Shown: in pieces, positions 1-10,569 of the stretch
How positions within the stretch are numbered: position 1 is the first letter of the stretch
Layout: each line of letters starts with the position of its first letter
Assembly: GCF_001949145.1 (NCBI RefSeq)
Contig: NW_019091377.1
Location: 2,136,881 to 2,170,748 of the forward strand
Reading direction: 5' to 3'
DNA: 33,868 bases
Origin: Acanthaster planci
Taxonomy: Eukaryota > Echinodermata > Asteroidea > Valvatida > Acanthasteridae
Made by a program: the position numbers and the translations under genes
Notes under the pieces: model-generated
The model's database searches: none
Told to the model about the DNA's origin: nothing
The model's input: the letters and a program-made list of their open reading frames with translations, nothing else

Positions 1-205
1 GGAGAGGAGGATGGGGAGGGGCGGAGTAGGAGATGGATAGGATGATGGGGAGGGGGCGTAGTAGGAGATACGATGATGGGGAAGGAGCAGAGTAAGAGAT
101 GGACAAAGATGATAGAGGGGTGGAGAGATGGTACATGTGCATGTAGATGTGGGATATGGAATGATGGGGGGAAGGTGTAGAATTGTAGAGGATAGGATGA
201 TGGGG
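1..205. repeat. G-rich minisatellite
   Basis: Purine-rich stretch in which a degenerate unit of roughly 30-50 bases recurs at least three times. It contains GATGATGGGG, then AGGGG, then GAGTAGGAGAT. The repeat runs off the left edge of the window and decays after about position 200. No reading frame of interest crosses it. Confidence 0.75.
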
Positions 206-839
206 GGTTGGATACAAAGTGCAAAACTGCATGTGTACTTAAATGGGAATTTTAATTATGCACCCTCCATCAAACTCACAAATGCACTGCTTATATAATC
301 ATCCAGGTCTAGTCTGACTGTACTGGACCCACATTCTTTAGGCATTCTTCTCTCCTGTAAAGAACTGAGAAGCCTTTGGACCCGTATCTCCCTTGTTGGT
401 GGTCTTTGTTGATTTACTTTTAAATGGCAGGTGCCTTTAAACACACAGCACTAACTAGGTTTTTTCTCCTAGTGTATAATGAATTTTATCGCCAAGGTTG
501 ATAAAATATTTTGTACATCTGTATTGAAGTCACATGTCAACCAATCTTGTAAAAAATTTGGATGAAGCTTGGTTGGTATACACCTGTAATTTAGTAACCA
601 TATTTGTATAACTTGGATGTCTCTTAACATAAGCTGTTGTTAGGGAGCTTGTCCAAAAGGTAGAACTGCGGTTTGAACGCGGACACCACGGTTATCTCAG
701 GTCCTTAGCAACCAGCCGACTGTCCACTTCCTGTGCCAATTTACCATATCAAAGGAACTGACTAACAAAGCCCCCCCCATTTTAATTTTACACCAGGCCC
801 AGCTAACGGAACCCGACCGCAGCGGCTGCGATTGACCCT
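206..839. other. AT-rich non-coding stretch
   Basis: No coding signal, splice-supported exon or RNA gene was recognised. A short frame on the minus strand at 256-444 has no recognisable motif. The part from about 640 to 840 is more GC-rich and abuts the LINE fragment, so it may be that element's decayed 3' portion. Confidence 0.5.
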
Positions 840-1300
840 GAGGCATTTGGTTTTGAATGGTTGGATTCTCTTCTCAATGTCTGCCAGGACGGTCCATGAC
901 TTGCAACCTTACAGCAGAATGGAGAGCATGAGTGCCTTGTAGAGCCTAAACTTGGTAGGGAAGCCGATGTTACTCCTCCACATCATGTTGAGTCTGACAA
1001 TCACTGCAGTTGCTGTGGCAATCCAGATCCAGATTTCTGCCATGCACAATTCATCTTTGGACAGTGTAGCTCCTAAATGTTTGTATGATGTTACCTCCTC
1101 CATGATTTACCGTTCATGATACTGTTGGCACTAGTGTTGCTTAGAGAGTTCACTATGACCTTCGACTTCTCTGTACTCATCTCCATACTGTATCCGCTGG
1201 CGCATTTGATCAAGTTGTTTCCAGGTCTTGGAGCTCTTGGTTGGTGCAGTTCATGAGGTCAATGGAAGAGCTTTCCCCGTACATGTCAATATTCGTACAC
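840..1300 (-). pseudogene. LINE reverse-transcriptase fragment
   Basis: Read on the minus strand, three frames together carry the C-terminal part of a non-LTR retrotransposon reverse transcriptase. Visible pieces are IDLMNCTNQELQDLE just after where the catalytic FADD box should be, then STEKSKVIVN, then EEVTSYKHLGATLSKD, then KFRLYKALMLSILL and LADIEKRIQPFKTKCLR. These blocks are the palm-thumb region found in many fish and marine-invertebrate LINEs. The frame breaks near 1210 and near 1104, and the catalytic aspartate box is not preserved (SSSIDLM in its place). This is a short dead copy, truncated on both sides. The family assignment rests on remembered motif similarity; the clade (CR1, RTE or other) cannot be decided. 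Confidence 0.8.
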
Positions 1301-1435
1301 ATACATAAGTGACATTTTGATTTTAGAGCTTCAATGTTAGTGGCCACAAAGCCAATGCAGCCGTTTTTGTCCAATGTCACTGTGATTGGAGAAAGTAGCA
1401 ATGTGCTATAGACCACTGTGTATCAATAACTCTCA

Positions 1436-1694
1436 TGTTTGGTCTTCCCTTGAAACGGCACTGGTCATCTTAAGGTGTCTTTCCATATACATTTTTACGA
1501 TGCATTGCGTGTTCATGGACAAAAATTTCGACTACATTGAATTGACATAACACAAGTTTGTGGTGTGTTTGGTCCTCGAAATCGCCCCCAGAGTGATGCT
1601 GATGGATAGGCAACGCTTGGCCAAAGTGTTAACGCGCATATGAAAAGGCACCTTAAGATGACTAGACAGTATCGTTTCAAGGGAAGATTAAACA
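1436..1694. mobile_element. MITE with about 55-bp terminal inverted repeats
   Basis: The left arm (1436-1490) and right arm (1637-1694) are inverted copies of each other. Shared blocks are TGTTT, TCTTCCCTTGAAAC, TCATCTTAAGGTG and CATAT. The 259-bp element has about 145 bp between the arms and no coding capacity. No clear target duplication is visible, so the superfamily is undetermined and the exact ends are inferred from where arm similarity stops. Confidence 0.7.
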
Positions 1695-1884
1695 GGACCA
1701 TTGGTGTATGTGTTTCCTGACCTGCTCTCCTGGTAGCCTGTTACGTGATTCAATATGCTGGAGACCTTGACCCACTTCTGTCATCGACATTCAAGACTAA
1801 CACATCCAAGAGATCCAGACATTCAAGACCCATTCAGTCTTATCGTGGATGAAGCCACTTTTAGTATTCAAGATTCCACCAGTA

Positions 1885-2090
1885 TCCGATTGGTGACTTT
1901 GTCATATGGGCGAACACACCACGATTTGCAGGCTCCCATTGGACGATCGCTGAAGTTGCGCGTTAACTTCCGGTTCCATGGTTCTATGTAAACGGCAATC
2001 GATGCGTGTAACTCTAGGTGCAGTGCATGTGCAGTGGGCATGGTTTAAAGTGAAGTGATGTCACACTTACAAACCGGATACTTTGAGTCA
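1885..2090 (+). repeat. Dispersed repeat, copy 1
   Basis: This segment matches the reverse complement of 25060-25250 over about 190 bp. Shared words include CACGATTTGCAGG, CGTTAACTTCCGGTTCCATG and GCAGTGCATGTGCAGTGG. The copies differ by substitutions and small indels (copy 1 has an extra short segment after TTCCATG), so they are old. It is probably a short non-autonomous transposon; no terminal repeats were recognised. Confidence 0.8.
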
Positions 2091-3196
2091 TCATTTCCAT
2101 TCCTATCATCAGAGACTCCATCTTTTGATATTCTTCTTCCATGTACCCCTTTGTGTCTCTTCTACCTATGATGAATTCAACTCTCTGGAGATTGTATTTT
2201 GCTTGTTCTTAATAAACATCTGGTGAACTGTGTGAAGTTGCGTTTTCCTGACTGAAATCGGTTATCGTAATTGGTTCCTGTTCCTTGGGACTAAACCCTG
2301 GGTTGCACATTCTTAAGTAACATTTCCATTGTTTATAAGTGACAGGTACATGCACCAACAGAAACTGGTTTAATTTCTCATTGATCACTGCATTGCAATG
2401 GTATAGCGCAAAGGCAAGGAGGGGGGATGTGGCCATGCCCCCTTCCCCTGGTGATTCTTGTGCAATTTTTTGTTTAACTTACCTGTTCCAAAATGACTCC
2501 TAAAATCATTTTGATGATGTACACCCTTCAAGCTATCAAAAGAAAATGGTTGTGTTCTTGTTTTCATTTTTTTTAATGCGATTTAAAATTTGTCATCATC
2601 TGATTTGGCAAAACTTACATTTACGTACAACTTGCCATTTTGTGATCAGGGTTGATGATACTGTGCTATGAGACCACGAGGGGACTTGTTCCCCCAAATT
2701 TGATGAAACACTACACAGTCCAGTCCAGAAGAGACTGCAATTTGAATATGGTGTATGAATCATATTGGAGACCCTATATTTAGTAGAACAGTAGGACACA
2801 CTTGCATATGTTTACTTGTGTTATGTTGTCAGTCGTGCTTAAATAATGCAGTGTAAGCCAGTCTTAAATTAGAATGTACATTCATGTAATAGCAAATACT
2901 CCCTAGGTGCGCATACCGTGCATTAGCCCCTCTGACAATCCTCAAACTCTGAAATTTGTCCATACACATGTATGTATACTTATTAGCATACAGTCTGAGT
3001 AATGCAGGACCACTGAGGCTTACCTGGTATGTCCCACATTAAGATGTTAATGCCCACCTTCCACCCTTCCCAGAAAAATTCTGGCTTTGCCACTGTCCAA
3101 TTGTACCACACCATTAGGGGGCTGTGAATGTTGTATGATAAAAAGAATATCTGAAGTGCCTTTTGCATAATTTTTTAATGTTTTGATTTTCCATAG
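2091..3196. other. Intron or upstream flank without recognised genes
   Basis: AT-rich sequence with only short frames lacking recognisable motifs. It ends in the splice acceptor of the host exon at 3197 (ATTTTCCATAG). Any upstream exons of the host gene are either outside the window or not recognisable here. Confidence 0.5.
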
Positions 3197-3253
3197 GGAT
3201 ATTATTGTCACGACGAAGCTGACTTTGAAGCCTGGTGCAAAGATATACAGCAG
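3197..3253 (+). CDS. Host gene internal exon (57 bp)
   Basis: A 19-codon exon bounded by CCATAG before and GTAATA after, read in phase 0. It begins GYYCHDEADFEAW and ends DIQQ. Aromatic residues followed by an acidic stretch and an F-E-x-W-C helix resemble the C-terminal helix of a pleckstrin-homology domain, where a conserved tryptophan sits in the same place; that reading is an inference from one short exon. It joins in frame to the exon at 14646, giving a continuous helix that leads into VIKEQD. The gene itself was not recognised. Upstream exons are missing. The intron that follows is 11.4 kb and filled with transposons. Confidence 0.7.
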
Positions 3254-3659
3254 GTAATAACTTGTACTTTATGTGTGAGTTGTCATTTTGGCATCTTCAA
3301 ATTTCTTGAGTTTTCCATTTTGCTACATGGAAATCATTTGTGGTAATCTGATCTACTGAATCATATTATAATAAATTTGTTTTCATTCCAATTTGTTATC
3401 TTTTCCCTTATTATATGTCTTTCCTTGTTTTAGGTAATTTTTGTGCCAAATTGTTGTGATGCACTTCTTAATGGTCCATATAGACCCTTATTGCTCTACA
3501 ACCCATTATGTGTATGTGCACATCTATTCTCCTTTCTGTGTGTCTATATGCATATATCCAGGTAATCCTATGTTGATTCTATGAGGGATTCTTTGTACAA
3601 AGTTCTTTTATGGGGTCAACAGAGTGACTAATATATAAGTTCAGAAACAGTACGAATGG
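3254..3659. other. Start of 11.4-kb host intron
   Basis: AT-rich intronic sequence between the splice donor at 3254 and the start of the DIRS-type element at about 3660. No exon, RNA gene or repeat was recognised. Confidence 0.5.
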
Positions 3660-4978
3660 CGTCAGGTGCAGCCATTTAACTCATATATACTGTTGCAATC
3701 ACCACCGCCTAACCAGGGTGCTAACGTTAATCTGGGATACGCGGTTACTTGGGGGTTTGCCACTGAGCCACACGTAGGGCTGCTGACCCAACTGACATCG
3801 CCTCGGTCTCCCCGCTGTGTCTGTGTAGGACAGAGCCTACCATCCAGGCCAGAGAGAACGGAGGCCTGCAGCAATTGGAAACTTACCGCAGCGGCACTTA
3901 CCCCTTCTTCACCATTCCTTCACAGGGTAATGGCTCACTGAAGTCCGCGGAGATGCGGGCACACTCCTCACTTGTCAGCCCTAACAGCCGTTTCACACAT
4001 GAGCCCACAGACCTCTTCAATGGAGGCACTCAGATGTGAACCAGATAATGGCACTCTCAATGCCGACTCTCCACCACTGGCTGGCACGGTCCAGTTGGAT
4101 GCACCATCAGAATGCGGATCTAGTGCCATCTCTCTGCAGTTCTTGTCCCGGGCTACCAAATCCACCGGCCTGCTATACCATTGCAGCTTCTGCACACCCC
4201 ATGTTATTCCATCCACCGGCTTCTCCTTGGGGCTCTCCGGCAAGAATGCTTCCGATCCCAATAACACTTTGGCTTCTCACACACAGCGTCCTTCCGAGTG
4301 TGAACCACAGATCGACCATTTTTCTGTCGCTTCTACCCATCTATCCAAGCATCGAGATGGGTCTTTTCCGGCTATTATCTTTGCTTTCCCTTTCTGAGAC
4401 ACTCTTTGCTGATCAGCTGCCTCAATCCAATGCATCCCAACTTGGATGGGGTGCCTCACTTCATCTTTCGAATGGCAAAAAATATTGCTGCCAACCTAAG
4501 CCAGTTGGTCATTCTGACATTTGAATATCTCAATGACTAGCTAATCATTAGAAGATTTCCAGACAAGGCTGCAGCTTACACTGACCTTATTACGAGCTAA
4601 CCAACCATCTGGGGTTCTTCATCAATCATAGAAAATTTAGACCCGTTCGTATCCAGACTCTGACTTACCTAGGTGCGGTTCTCAACCTCTGCCGGGGCTC
4701 CATCACACCAACACAACACACTCTCAGCCTGATGATGAGCCTGGTGGACCTTGTGCCTTTTGGCCGTCTTCATATAAGGCCCCTCCTGCTCCACCTGCTG
4801 CAGGTCTACTAGCCCAAACGCTACCTGATCGACCACGCAGTTCTCAAAACAGACTTTGTCCGCCCACATCTTCACTGGCAGCTGATACAGAACCATCTGG
4901 ATTGCGGCCTCTCTTTCCCAAAGATGGACCGACAGGTGACAATTACCAGGGATACATCCCTATTGGATAAGGTGCTTC
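3660..4978 (+). mobile_element. DIRS-type retrotransposon, left part
   Basis: Left fragment of a plus-strand tyrosine-recombinase (DIRS-like) element whose right part resumes at 11871. The GC content rises abruptly at about 3690. The segment from 3690 to about 4520 holds overlapping, frameshifted frames rich in Ser, Pro and His, where the gag-like ORF would be expected; no diagnostic gag motif is visible. From about 4550 the reverse-transcriptase end is readable. The element is cut at 4978 by the gypsy insertion; the last four bases (CTTC) are repeated after the insertion at 11871-11874. The left end of the element is approximate because no inverted terminal repeat was matched. Confidence 0.75.
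4550..4978 (+). pseudogene. DIRS reverse transcriptase, C-terminal part
   Basis: The plus strand reads, with breaks, TYLGAVLNLCRGSITPT, then VPFGRLHIRPLLLHLL, then HLHWQL, then TRDTSLLD. These match the thumb and connection region of DIRS1-like polyproteins (YLG...L, PWGRLHMRPLQ..L, HLRWW, then the RNase H start DASL.GWGA). In-frame stops (for example at the end of CCTGCTGCAGGTCTACTAG) and frameshifts make it non-functional. The RNase H domain begins at the very end of this fragment and continues at 11871, which proves that the two parts were once one element. Confidence 0.8.
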
Positions 4979-5485
4979 TGTAGCTTCTGAACTACTTTTA
5001 AATAGCCTAGCCTTAAACCTCAGTAATGTTTGTATCCCCTGAGGGCTGCTTTGCCCAGAAAAGGGAAAATTAAATTATGGCAGACTTATGCCGAAAGCAA
5101 CATGAAAACAAAGGAGGAAAAAAGAAGATCCACCTGGGATTCTACGCAGTTCCGTGCGCTTTCTTTATAAAATCATTTACAATAAATAATTATTAAGAGG
5201 ATACAAGTCACTGCACTGATAGGCCACGTCTCCGTGGCTTACCCTTAGCTGTATACTACTGACAAATGGACCACCACGGCAACGTGACAGTATCGGCATA
5301 CTGTGGATACACGCAGGAGAGTGAAGCAACTGACAACCACCATGTTCGAAGTCAGTGAGGACAACGAGAGAGTGTGTGAGAGTGATGCAGGCTGTGCTGC
5401 ATTTATTTGCTAGTGCATCTGGAAAGAATTTATATGCAAATGATCTGCGGCTTGGTGGAGTCGCTCCATGAATTGGGTCTCTACA
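4979..5485 (-). repeat. Gypsy 3' LTR
   Basis: 507-bp copy of the LTR, beginning TGTAG and ending CTACA on the plus strand, a 5-bp terminal inverted repeat of the usual TG...CA type. It matches 11373-11870 over its whole length with several dozen differences and small indels. A TATA-like GCATATAAAT lies on the minus strand near 5428-5440; in the other LTR the same site reads CATACAAAT. Confidence 0.9.
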
Positions 5486-5501
5486 CCCACCTCCCCCTCC
5501 C
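5486..5501 (-). other. Polypurine tract
   Basis: On the minus strand the sequence GGGGAGGGGGAGGTGGG directly precedes the TG start of the 3' LTR, the position of the primer for plus-strand DNA synthesis in gypsy elements. Confidence 0.75.
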
Positions 5502-5654
5502 CAATGCTGGAGGCGTGGTTTAAATTTAAGTCACTTAAAATTAAATTATTCAGTTGAACTCTTACCTTGTACAGTTGCTTTACCTTAATTCCTTCCTTGT
5601 TTGCTCTGTTATTATACACTAAGTTTGAAGCTTCATTAATTATTTCAACATACA

Positions 5655-6546
5655 TGTATCATTTCGGCCAGTGCACCTTTGTGCCTGAATGATTTACAGT
5701 GCGAAGGCTTTTCTCTTCTCTAGATGTTGGCTGAGGAACTATCTTTGAAGCAATCTTTGTTTTGTCTGATGAGACGTTCTTTTCCTGCTAGAGTACGTCT
5801 TCTTCGGTATATGCCACCTTAAGTCTGTCAATGCTCACTGTATCGTGTTTTCCATTTTATCAATGACAAAGTACTTGTCAGGACGTTTTAATTCTTTGTA
5901 TGGTCCCTTGCAAGGTGGTTGAAGTGGTTTTTGCACTGAGTCAACTCTAACCCACACGTAAGAGCATGAGTCAAGTTTCTTGTCTTTGTAGGTTGCTATT
6001 TTAGCTGGTCTCATGACAATTGGTTGAAGCTTTGCCATGTACTTTTTAAGTCTGTCTGCAAAGTTGGCTGAATCTGACACTTTGTCACTGGAGGAATGAA
6101 TTATCAGTTCGCCAGGGAGAGATTGGTGCCAAAAACCATTTCAACTGAGCTGCTGTTCAAGTTAGTCTTAGGTGTTGTGCGAATGCCTAACAAGACGAGT
6201 GGTACCATTTCAGTCCAATGATTAGGATTGTCACCTGCCTTAATTGCAGCTTATAATTGCCTATGGAAGCTTTCGACAATTCCATTTGCGATTGGATGAT
6301 AGGCAGTGGTTTTGATCCTGTGAGTACCTAGTATTTGACCCAGTTGACTCTTAAGTCGAGACTCAAATTGTGCACCTCTGTCAGTGCCGATATAGGCTGG
6401 AACACCAAACATTGAAATCCACCTAGCAACAAAAGTTTTGCGATTGTTTCAGCTTTGATGTTAGGGATTGGGATTTGCTTCGGGCCAATGTGTAAATCTG
6501 TCAATGATTGTTAACATGTAAATACATCCACTGGATGGCGGTAAGG
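5655..6546 (-). pseudogene. Gypsy integrase core, GPY/F domain and C-terminal tail
   Basis: From high to low coordinates the minus strand shows TIIDRFTHWPEA (about 6500), GTDRGAQFESRL with the second catalytic Asp (about 6390), TTAYHPIANGIVESFHRQL with the catalytic Glu (about 6280), then at 5835-6080 a C-terminal frame with KKLDSCSYVWVRVDSV and the GPY module (GPYKELKRPDKYFVID), and finally SREEKSLRTV plus VHWPK near the polyprotein end. This is the usual order for chromovirus-unrelated animal gypsy integrases. Frameshifts and stops separate the pieces (for example a stop after HRQL). The first catalytic Asp lies on the other side of the solo LTR, close to 7305. Role in a live element: joining cDNA to chromosomal DNA. 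Confidence 0.85.
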
Positions 6547-6551
6547 GACCT

Positions 6552-7296
6552 TGTAACAACCTTGACTCCTTAACTGACACAAGATGTTTTTAGTAGTGCT
6601 GAATTTTGAGTCTCAGTAACCGAACTCGAAGCAATCAATCAGTCCTGGCCCAAGTGTACGGACAATTCAGACTTAAAAGAAGTCTTTGTTGACAAACAGA
6701 AGTTGGTTAAGAATAGGAGTTTCTTTTATTCTCAAAACTTCGCCTCATGCAAAGCTCCTCACAGTCAAACAGGGAGTTGGTGAGGAAAATGCTCCTGTTT
6801 GCTAACAAGTATTTCACCGTAGCAAAATACTTCACAAATCAAGGCTCAAAGCATCAAAGCTGGTCTCATCAGACTTTAGCTCTCTGCTCACAAAGTTCCA
6901 ACTTGATTTCTCAACACACTTTCAGGGTTTTTATACTCTACAAATCTACTATTTAACATAGTTACTGAATATAAGTTACAAGTAAATTATGCGGTAAGGT
7001 TACATCACCCTGCTCTAAATTGATGACTAATTCTATTGACCAATCAGAATAAAACCAAATGATGTAAACTCATGACTTATATCAATTTCTTAATAAAGTT
7101 CCACCCCATCATTTCAAAGAAATATTATTCCATGAAACAAGGAAAGTTGTGGGTGCACTAACCTCCGCCCCCACATTCCAAGTAGCTAACCAAGTTTTAT
7201 CAATGGGTCAATTGGCCTCGGTCAACATCTGATGTTTGACTCATTGACCACTACACTTTTCTGGAAACCTGTTCACAAAATCTCAACATTGTTACA
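6552..7296 (+). mobile_element. Solo LTR inside gypsy integrase
   Basis: A 745-bp block beginning TGTAACAA and ending TTGTTACA, a perfect 8-bp inverted end pair of TG...CA type. It is flanked by a 5-bp target duplication GACCT (6547-6551 and 7297-7301). Removing it together with one duplication rejoins the integrase frame around the first catalytic Asp. Nothing in it resembles gag or pol. A TATA-like TTTATAC (about 6928) followed by AATAAA (about 7092) suggests plus orientation. It is best explained by LTR-LTR recombination of an inserted LTR retrotransposon. Its family is unknown, and it does not match the 507-bp gypsy LTR. Confidence 0.88.
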
Positions 7297-7301
7297 GACC
7301 T

Positions 7302-8198
7302 ACAATGTCAAGATGCACATGTCTAAAACTTAAGTCAGGTTCTCTAAAGGTCGACAATTGAGTTTGGTGTGACGGTGAATTTTGGATCCCTGACACGCTA
7401 AGCATGTTTTAGCCTAATTTCTCACGTCACGGTTAATACCAGGCCACACAAATCGTTTAGTGATTAGTTGCATAGGTTGGTGATGTATTCGGAAATGTAG
7501 TCTAGGTGTCTGATTTCAGGTGGTGAATATTTGTCGAGGTTGGCCTTAAATGCATGTGTCAGCGGAGTGTGGTCTGTGGAAACGCAGAAGTCTTGGCCGT
7601 TTAACATACGTCAAAATGATAAATGCATAAATAGACTGCCAACAGTTCCTTGCCAAACGGACTGTATCTAGTTTCGGCAGGTTGGAGTCTTTTGAGAAGT
7701 ATGCGAGAGGTTGCCAATTAGAATTGACAGATTGATGGAGGATGCCGCCTGCCACTGCATTAGATGCGTCTGTCCTAAGACTTAACCATGCATTAGGACT
7801 TGGGTGAAACAACATGGTAGCTTTGATCAATGCTGATTTGCTTTCTTCAAAGGCATTGAGCTCACTATCCGAAAGCTGTATGCCTTTATTGTGATCTTTA
7901 CTTTTCAGAATGTCATTGAGTGACTGTATAACTTTAGCATAAGATGGAATAAATCGGCAATAGAAATTGATCAGTCCCAAATATCTCCATAGCTGTCGCA
8001 CTGATTTTGGAACTGGGAAACTCATAATGGCTTTCACCTTGTTCGGCAATGGGGTGATGTTGTCTGCGCTTACACAATGCCCAAGGAATTCAACACTGTG
8101 GACTCCGAATACGAATTTGGCTGGGTTTATAACCACTCCAAATTCGTCTTGTCTCTGGAACAGTGTCTGGAGCTGCTGATGGTGTTCTTTGAGAGAAC
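7302..8198 (-). pseudogene. Gypsy RT thumb, RNase H and integrase zinc-finger region
   Basis: An open frame on the minus strand at 7546-8241 carries RT-thumb and connection motifs: SLKEHHQQL, NPAKFVFG, VEFLGHCVS, LWRYLGLINFYCRFIP. These are followed by the RNase H start (LRTDASNAVAGGILHQ). Below 7546 the frame breaks but DKYSPPEIRHLDYI and a zinc-knuckle piece CLACQGSKIHRHTK (about 7390) are still visible, then the first integrase Asp (H-L-D-I-V) at about 7305-7315. This is the normal gypsy pol order. Upstream it is cut at the TA dinucleotide of the MITE at 8199. Confidence 0.88.
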
Positions 8199-8200
8199 TA

Positions 8201-8891
8201 CAGTGGAATGCTGCTATACCAAACACCGCTATACCGAACATTCAGCTGTACCGAACATCGTCCTTGGCTCCCAATAATTTGTGTGCAGAACCTACCGAAC
8301 ACTATTCAGTTGCCGTTTGTAATTCCCGAATGTCAACATGATAAAACAGTTGGTGTTTCTTTATGTTGAAAAGTGACAAGTGGCCATTATTTCCCCAAGG
8401 ATTAGAAGGGAAAGCCCCTAGTTGTCAACGGTATTGAATAGACACTGGTTTTGCGACTCCACATGATCAGGTGCGGAAGAAAACCGCACGTACGCGCACG
8501 GTGGCATTGCACTAACAATAGTCTAAAGAGGGCACCGCTGATACACAAATCAACTGAGATTCGCCACAGCATGCATCAGAGATTGATCCTGAGTGGTAGT
8601 TTCACAACTTTTAGGACAAACTTGATATCAATTTTTTGACTCCAGTTTAAATAAAAGACAAAAATAATTAACAGATACATTTCTAGAAACCTTATGCTTG
8701 AATGCAACAGAAAACATCACAAAAACAGCAAACCAAGGTATCATAAGAGGGTGCACTTTGGTTAAACAAGAGAGGGCGCTATTCAACATGACAACGAAAC
8801 ATTCGGCAGTTAAATTTGCTTATACCGAACAACCGCTGTACAGAACATTTAGCGTGGACCCCATCCTGTTCGTTATAGCAGCGTTCCACTG
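8201..8891. mobile_element. pogo/mariner-like MITE with TA target duplication
   Basis: A 691-bp element inserted in the gypsy reverse transcriptase. Left end CAGTGGAATGCTGCTATACC; the right end, reverse-complemented, is CAGTGGAACGCTGCTATAAC, so the terminal inverted repeat is about 25-30 bp with a few mismatches. It is flanked by TA on both sides (8199-8200 and 8892-8893). CAGTGGAA...CTATAACGAAC ends are typical of pogo/Tigger-type members of Tc1-mariner. No transposase frame was found inside (only unrelated short frames), so it is non-autonomous. CCGAACA-like words recur near both ends. Confidence 0.88.
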
Positions 8892-9425
8892 TACTAGCAA
8901 TAAGCAGGCCATCCATATATGCATAAACAAAGGGTAGTCTGGGTAATACTTGGTCAGTGAATCTTTGAAATGTCTGAGAAGCATTTCTAAGGCCGAAAGG
9001 CATTTTAAGAAACTCAAATAATCCAAATGGCATAGAAATGGCGTAGTTATGGCTGTCTTTGGAACATTGCCAGGGTCTACTGGAATCCGATAAAATGCTT
9101 TAACCAGGTCAATTTTTGAGAAGACCGTTTTTTCCACTTAGTGATAAGGTGAAATCGTGAATATGTGGGAATGGGTATTGATCGGGAATCACTGCAAGAG
9201 CGCCAATCTCCAGTTTTTCGGGGCACCATATGCAATGGTGAAGCCCAACTGCTTTGTGATGGCCGAATAATACCTAGTTCGAGCTTGTGATCAAATTCTT
9301 GTTTTTAATAGCGACTTTCAAGCAGTCTGGCGCTAAACAACGAGGTCGTGCACTTACAGGTGGTCCTTCAGTGCAAATGTGGTGCGTTACATCATGTTTA
9401 ACAGTAGATACAGAGTATTCTCCCC
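8892..9425 (-). pseudogene. Gypsy reverse transcriptase, fingers and palm
   Basis: On the minus strand from about 9420 downwards: THHICTEGPPVSARPRCLAP, then VIPDQYPFPHIHDF, then VFSKIDLVKAFYRIPVDPGN, then GLFEFLKMPFGLRNASQTFQRF, then FVYAYMDGLLIAS. These are the classical RT blocks. Two defects are visible. The catalytic box, normally Y-x-D-D, reads Y-M-D-G, so one of the two metal-binding aspartates is lost. The frame also shifts between the first palm block (frame 8820-9137) and the MPFGLRNA block (frame 8779-9033). The C-terminal side continues at 8198 beyond the MITE. Confidence 0.88.
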
Positions 9426-9539
9426 CCACCTAGAGTGGGTTGAGTCTACTACTGCATACCTACCAGATTACCAATAAATTCTTGATCACCAGCAGTGCGC
9501 CCTCAGTCGCTCCTGCGAAGGCGGCCAACATGCAGGGGG

Positions 9540-10530
9540 AGGAACGGCCATAACTGGAGCTACTGAGATCCCGCCCTGAGCACAGCCAGTCTGTGAGAAT
9601 GATCCCCCTGCAAAACATCACTGAGATAACAAGAGGTAAATGTTGAGGGGGATTTCCAACAAGAGGCTTTACAAATGTCTGAAATCTGGACGCCTTTGAA
9701 ATAAGCCTGTGAGGAGGAGACAGTCCGAACATCGTGAGCATGTGTGTGGCGTTGACATTGGTCGTCAGAAGCAGTGGGCCAATCTAAATTTGGAAACTTA
9801 ATAACGGAAACTACCTACCTGGCAATAGTGTCTCTGGAGGCTGCACGGTGAGGCTTAGTAGTTGTAATGAATAACTGATTTGATTGCCCTCAGATATCCT
9901 TAGTCCATTGGAGGTACCATTGAGTGTCCGGACAGGACACCAGAGCTTGTCAGAGGTAGATGAGGCTAACGAGCGGATGGACGGAAAGAAGATGTCCGGT
10001 GGTTGAAATGAGGGTCTTTGGTTCTTGGTAAGAAAGCCAATCTCTGGAATTAAACAAACACCGAGAGGCTCCCATCGAATATGACCATCAGCAATGGACA
10101 GTGCTTTAATCTCGCAGCCTCATCGAGCAGTAACAACGGCTAAAAGCAAGGCCAGTTTCATACCCAAATGAAGAAGGGTAGCTTGTCCCACCGGTTCGAA
10201 AGGGGGGCTAGCCAAAAGTCGAAGGACATCTCTCAGATTCCATGAAGGAACAAGTCGTCGGATTGGGGGATGTTCAATAAACATGCCTCGAAGAAGGTGA
10301 TGGATTGCTGAGTTGTTAGAGATAGAGGATCCATCGGAAAACCCACTGTGGATAGCTGCCAAAGCCGAACGGTAGAGCCTGATTGTTGAAACGAGGAGGC
10401 CAGACCGGAAGAGATACAAAAAGAACGCTGTTACAAGGGAAAGAGTTGCTTCTGTTGGATTCGCAGAATGTTGCTTGCACCAGGAGTTGAAACGTCGAAT
10501 GCAGCTGTCATAGATTTTTCTCGTTGACAA
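9540..10530 (-). pseudogene. DIRS tyrosine recombinase, nearly complete (minus copy)
   Basis: The N-terminal part (10120-10530) begins STRKIYDSCIRRFNSWC, the core-binding region of DIRS recombinases, then SAIHHLLRGMFIEHPPIRRL and KLALLLAVVTAR. The frame continues after one TGA stop as GCEIKALSIADGHIRWEPLG and LWCPVRTLNGT. The C-terminal box follows at about 9720-9740 as HAHDVRTVSS with the H-x-x-R pair, then CKASCWKSPSTFTSCYLSDV, which keeps the candidate catalytic tyrosine. In a live element this enzyme integrates a circular DNA copy by recombination. The stop and at least one frameshift make it a pseudogene, but its catalytic boxes are better preserved than those of the plus copy (12520-13440). 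Confidence 0.85.
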
Positions 10531-10569
10531 CCGTCTACCTTTGGCAGCAAGGGCGGGGTCGTCTTGAGA

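Noticed and set aside
4036-4524. 162-codon plus frame overlapping 3972-4397
   Set aside because: It overlaps another long frame in the DIRS gag-like region and has no known motif; GC-rich composition alone explains its length.
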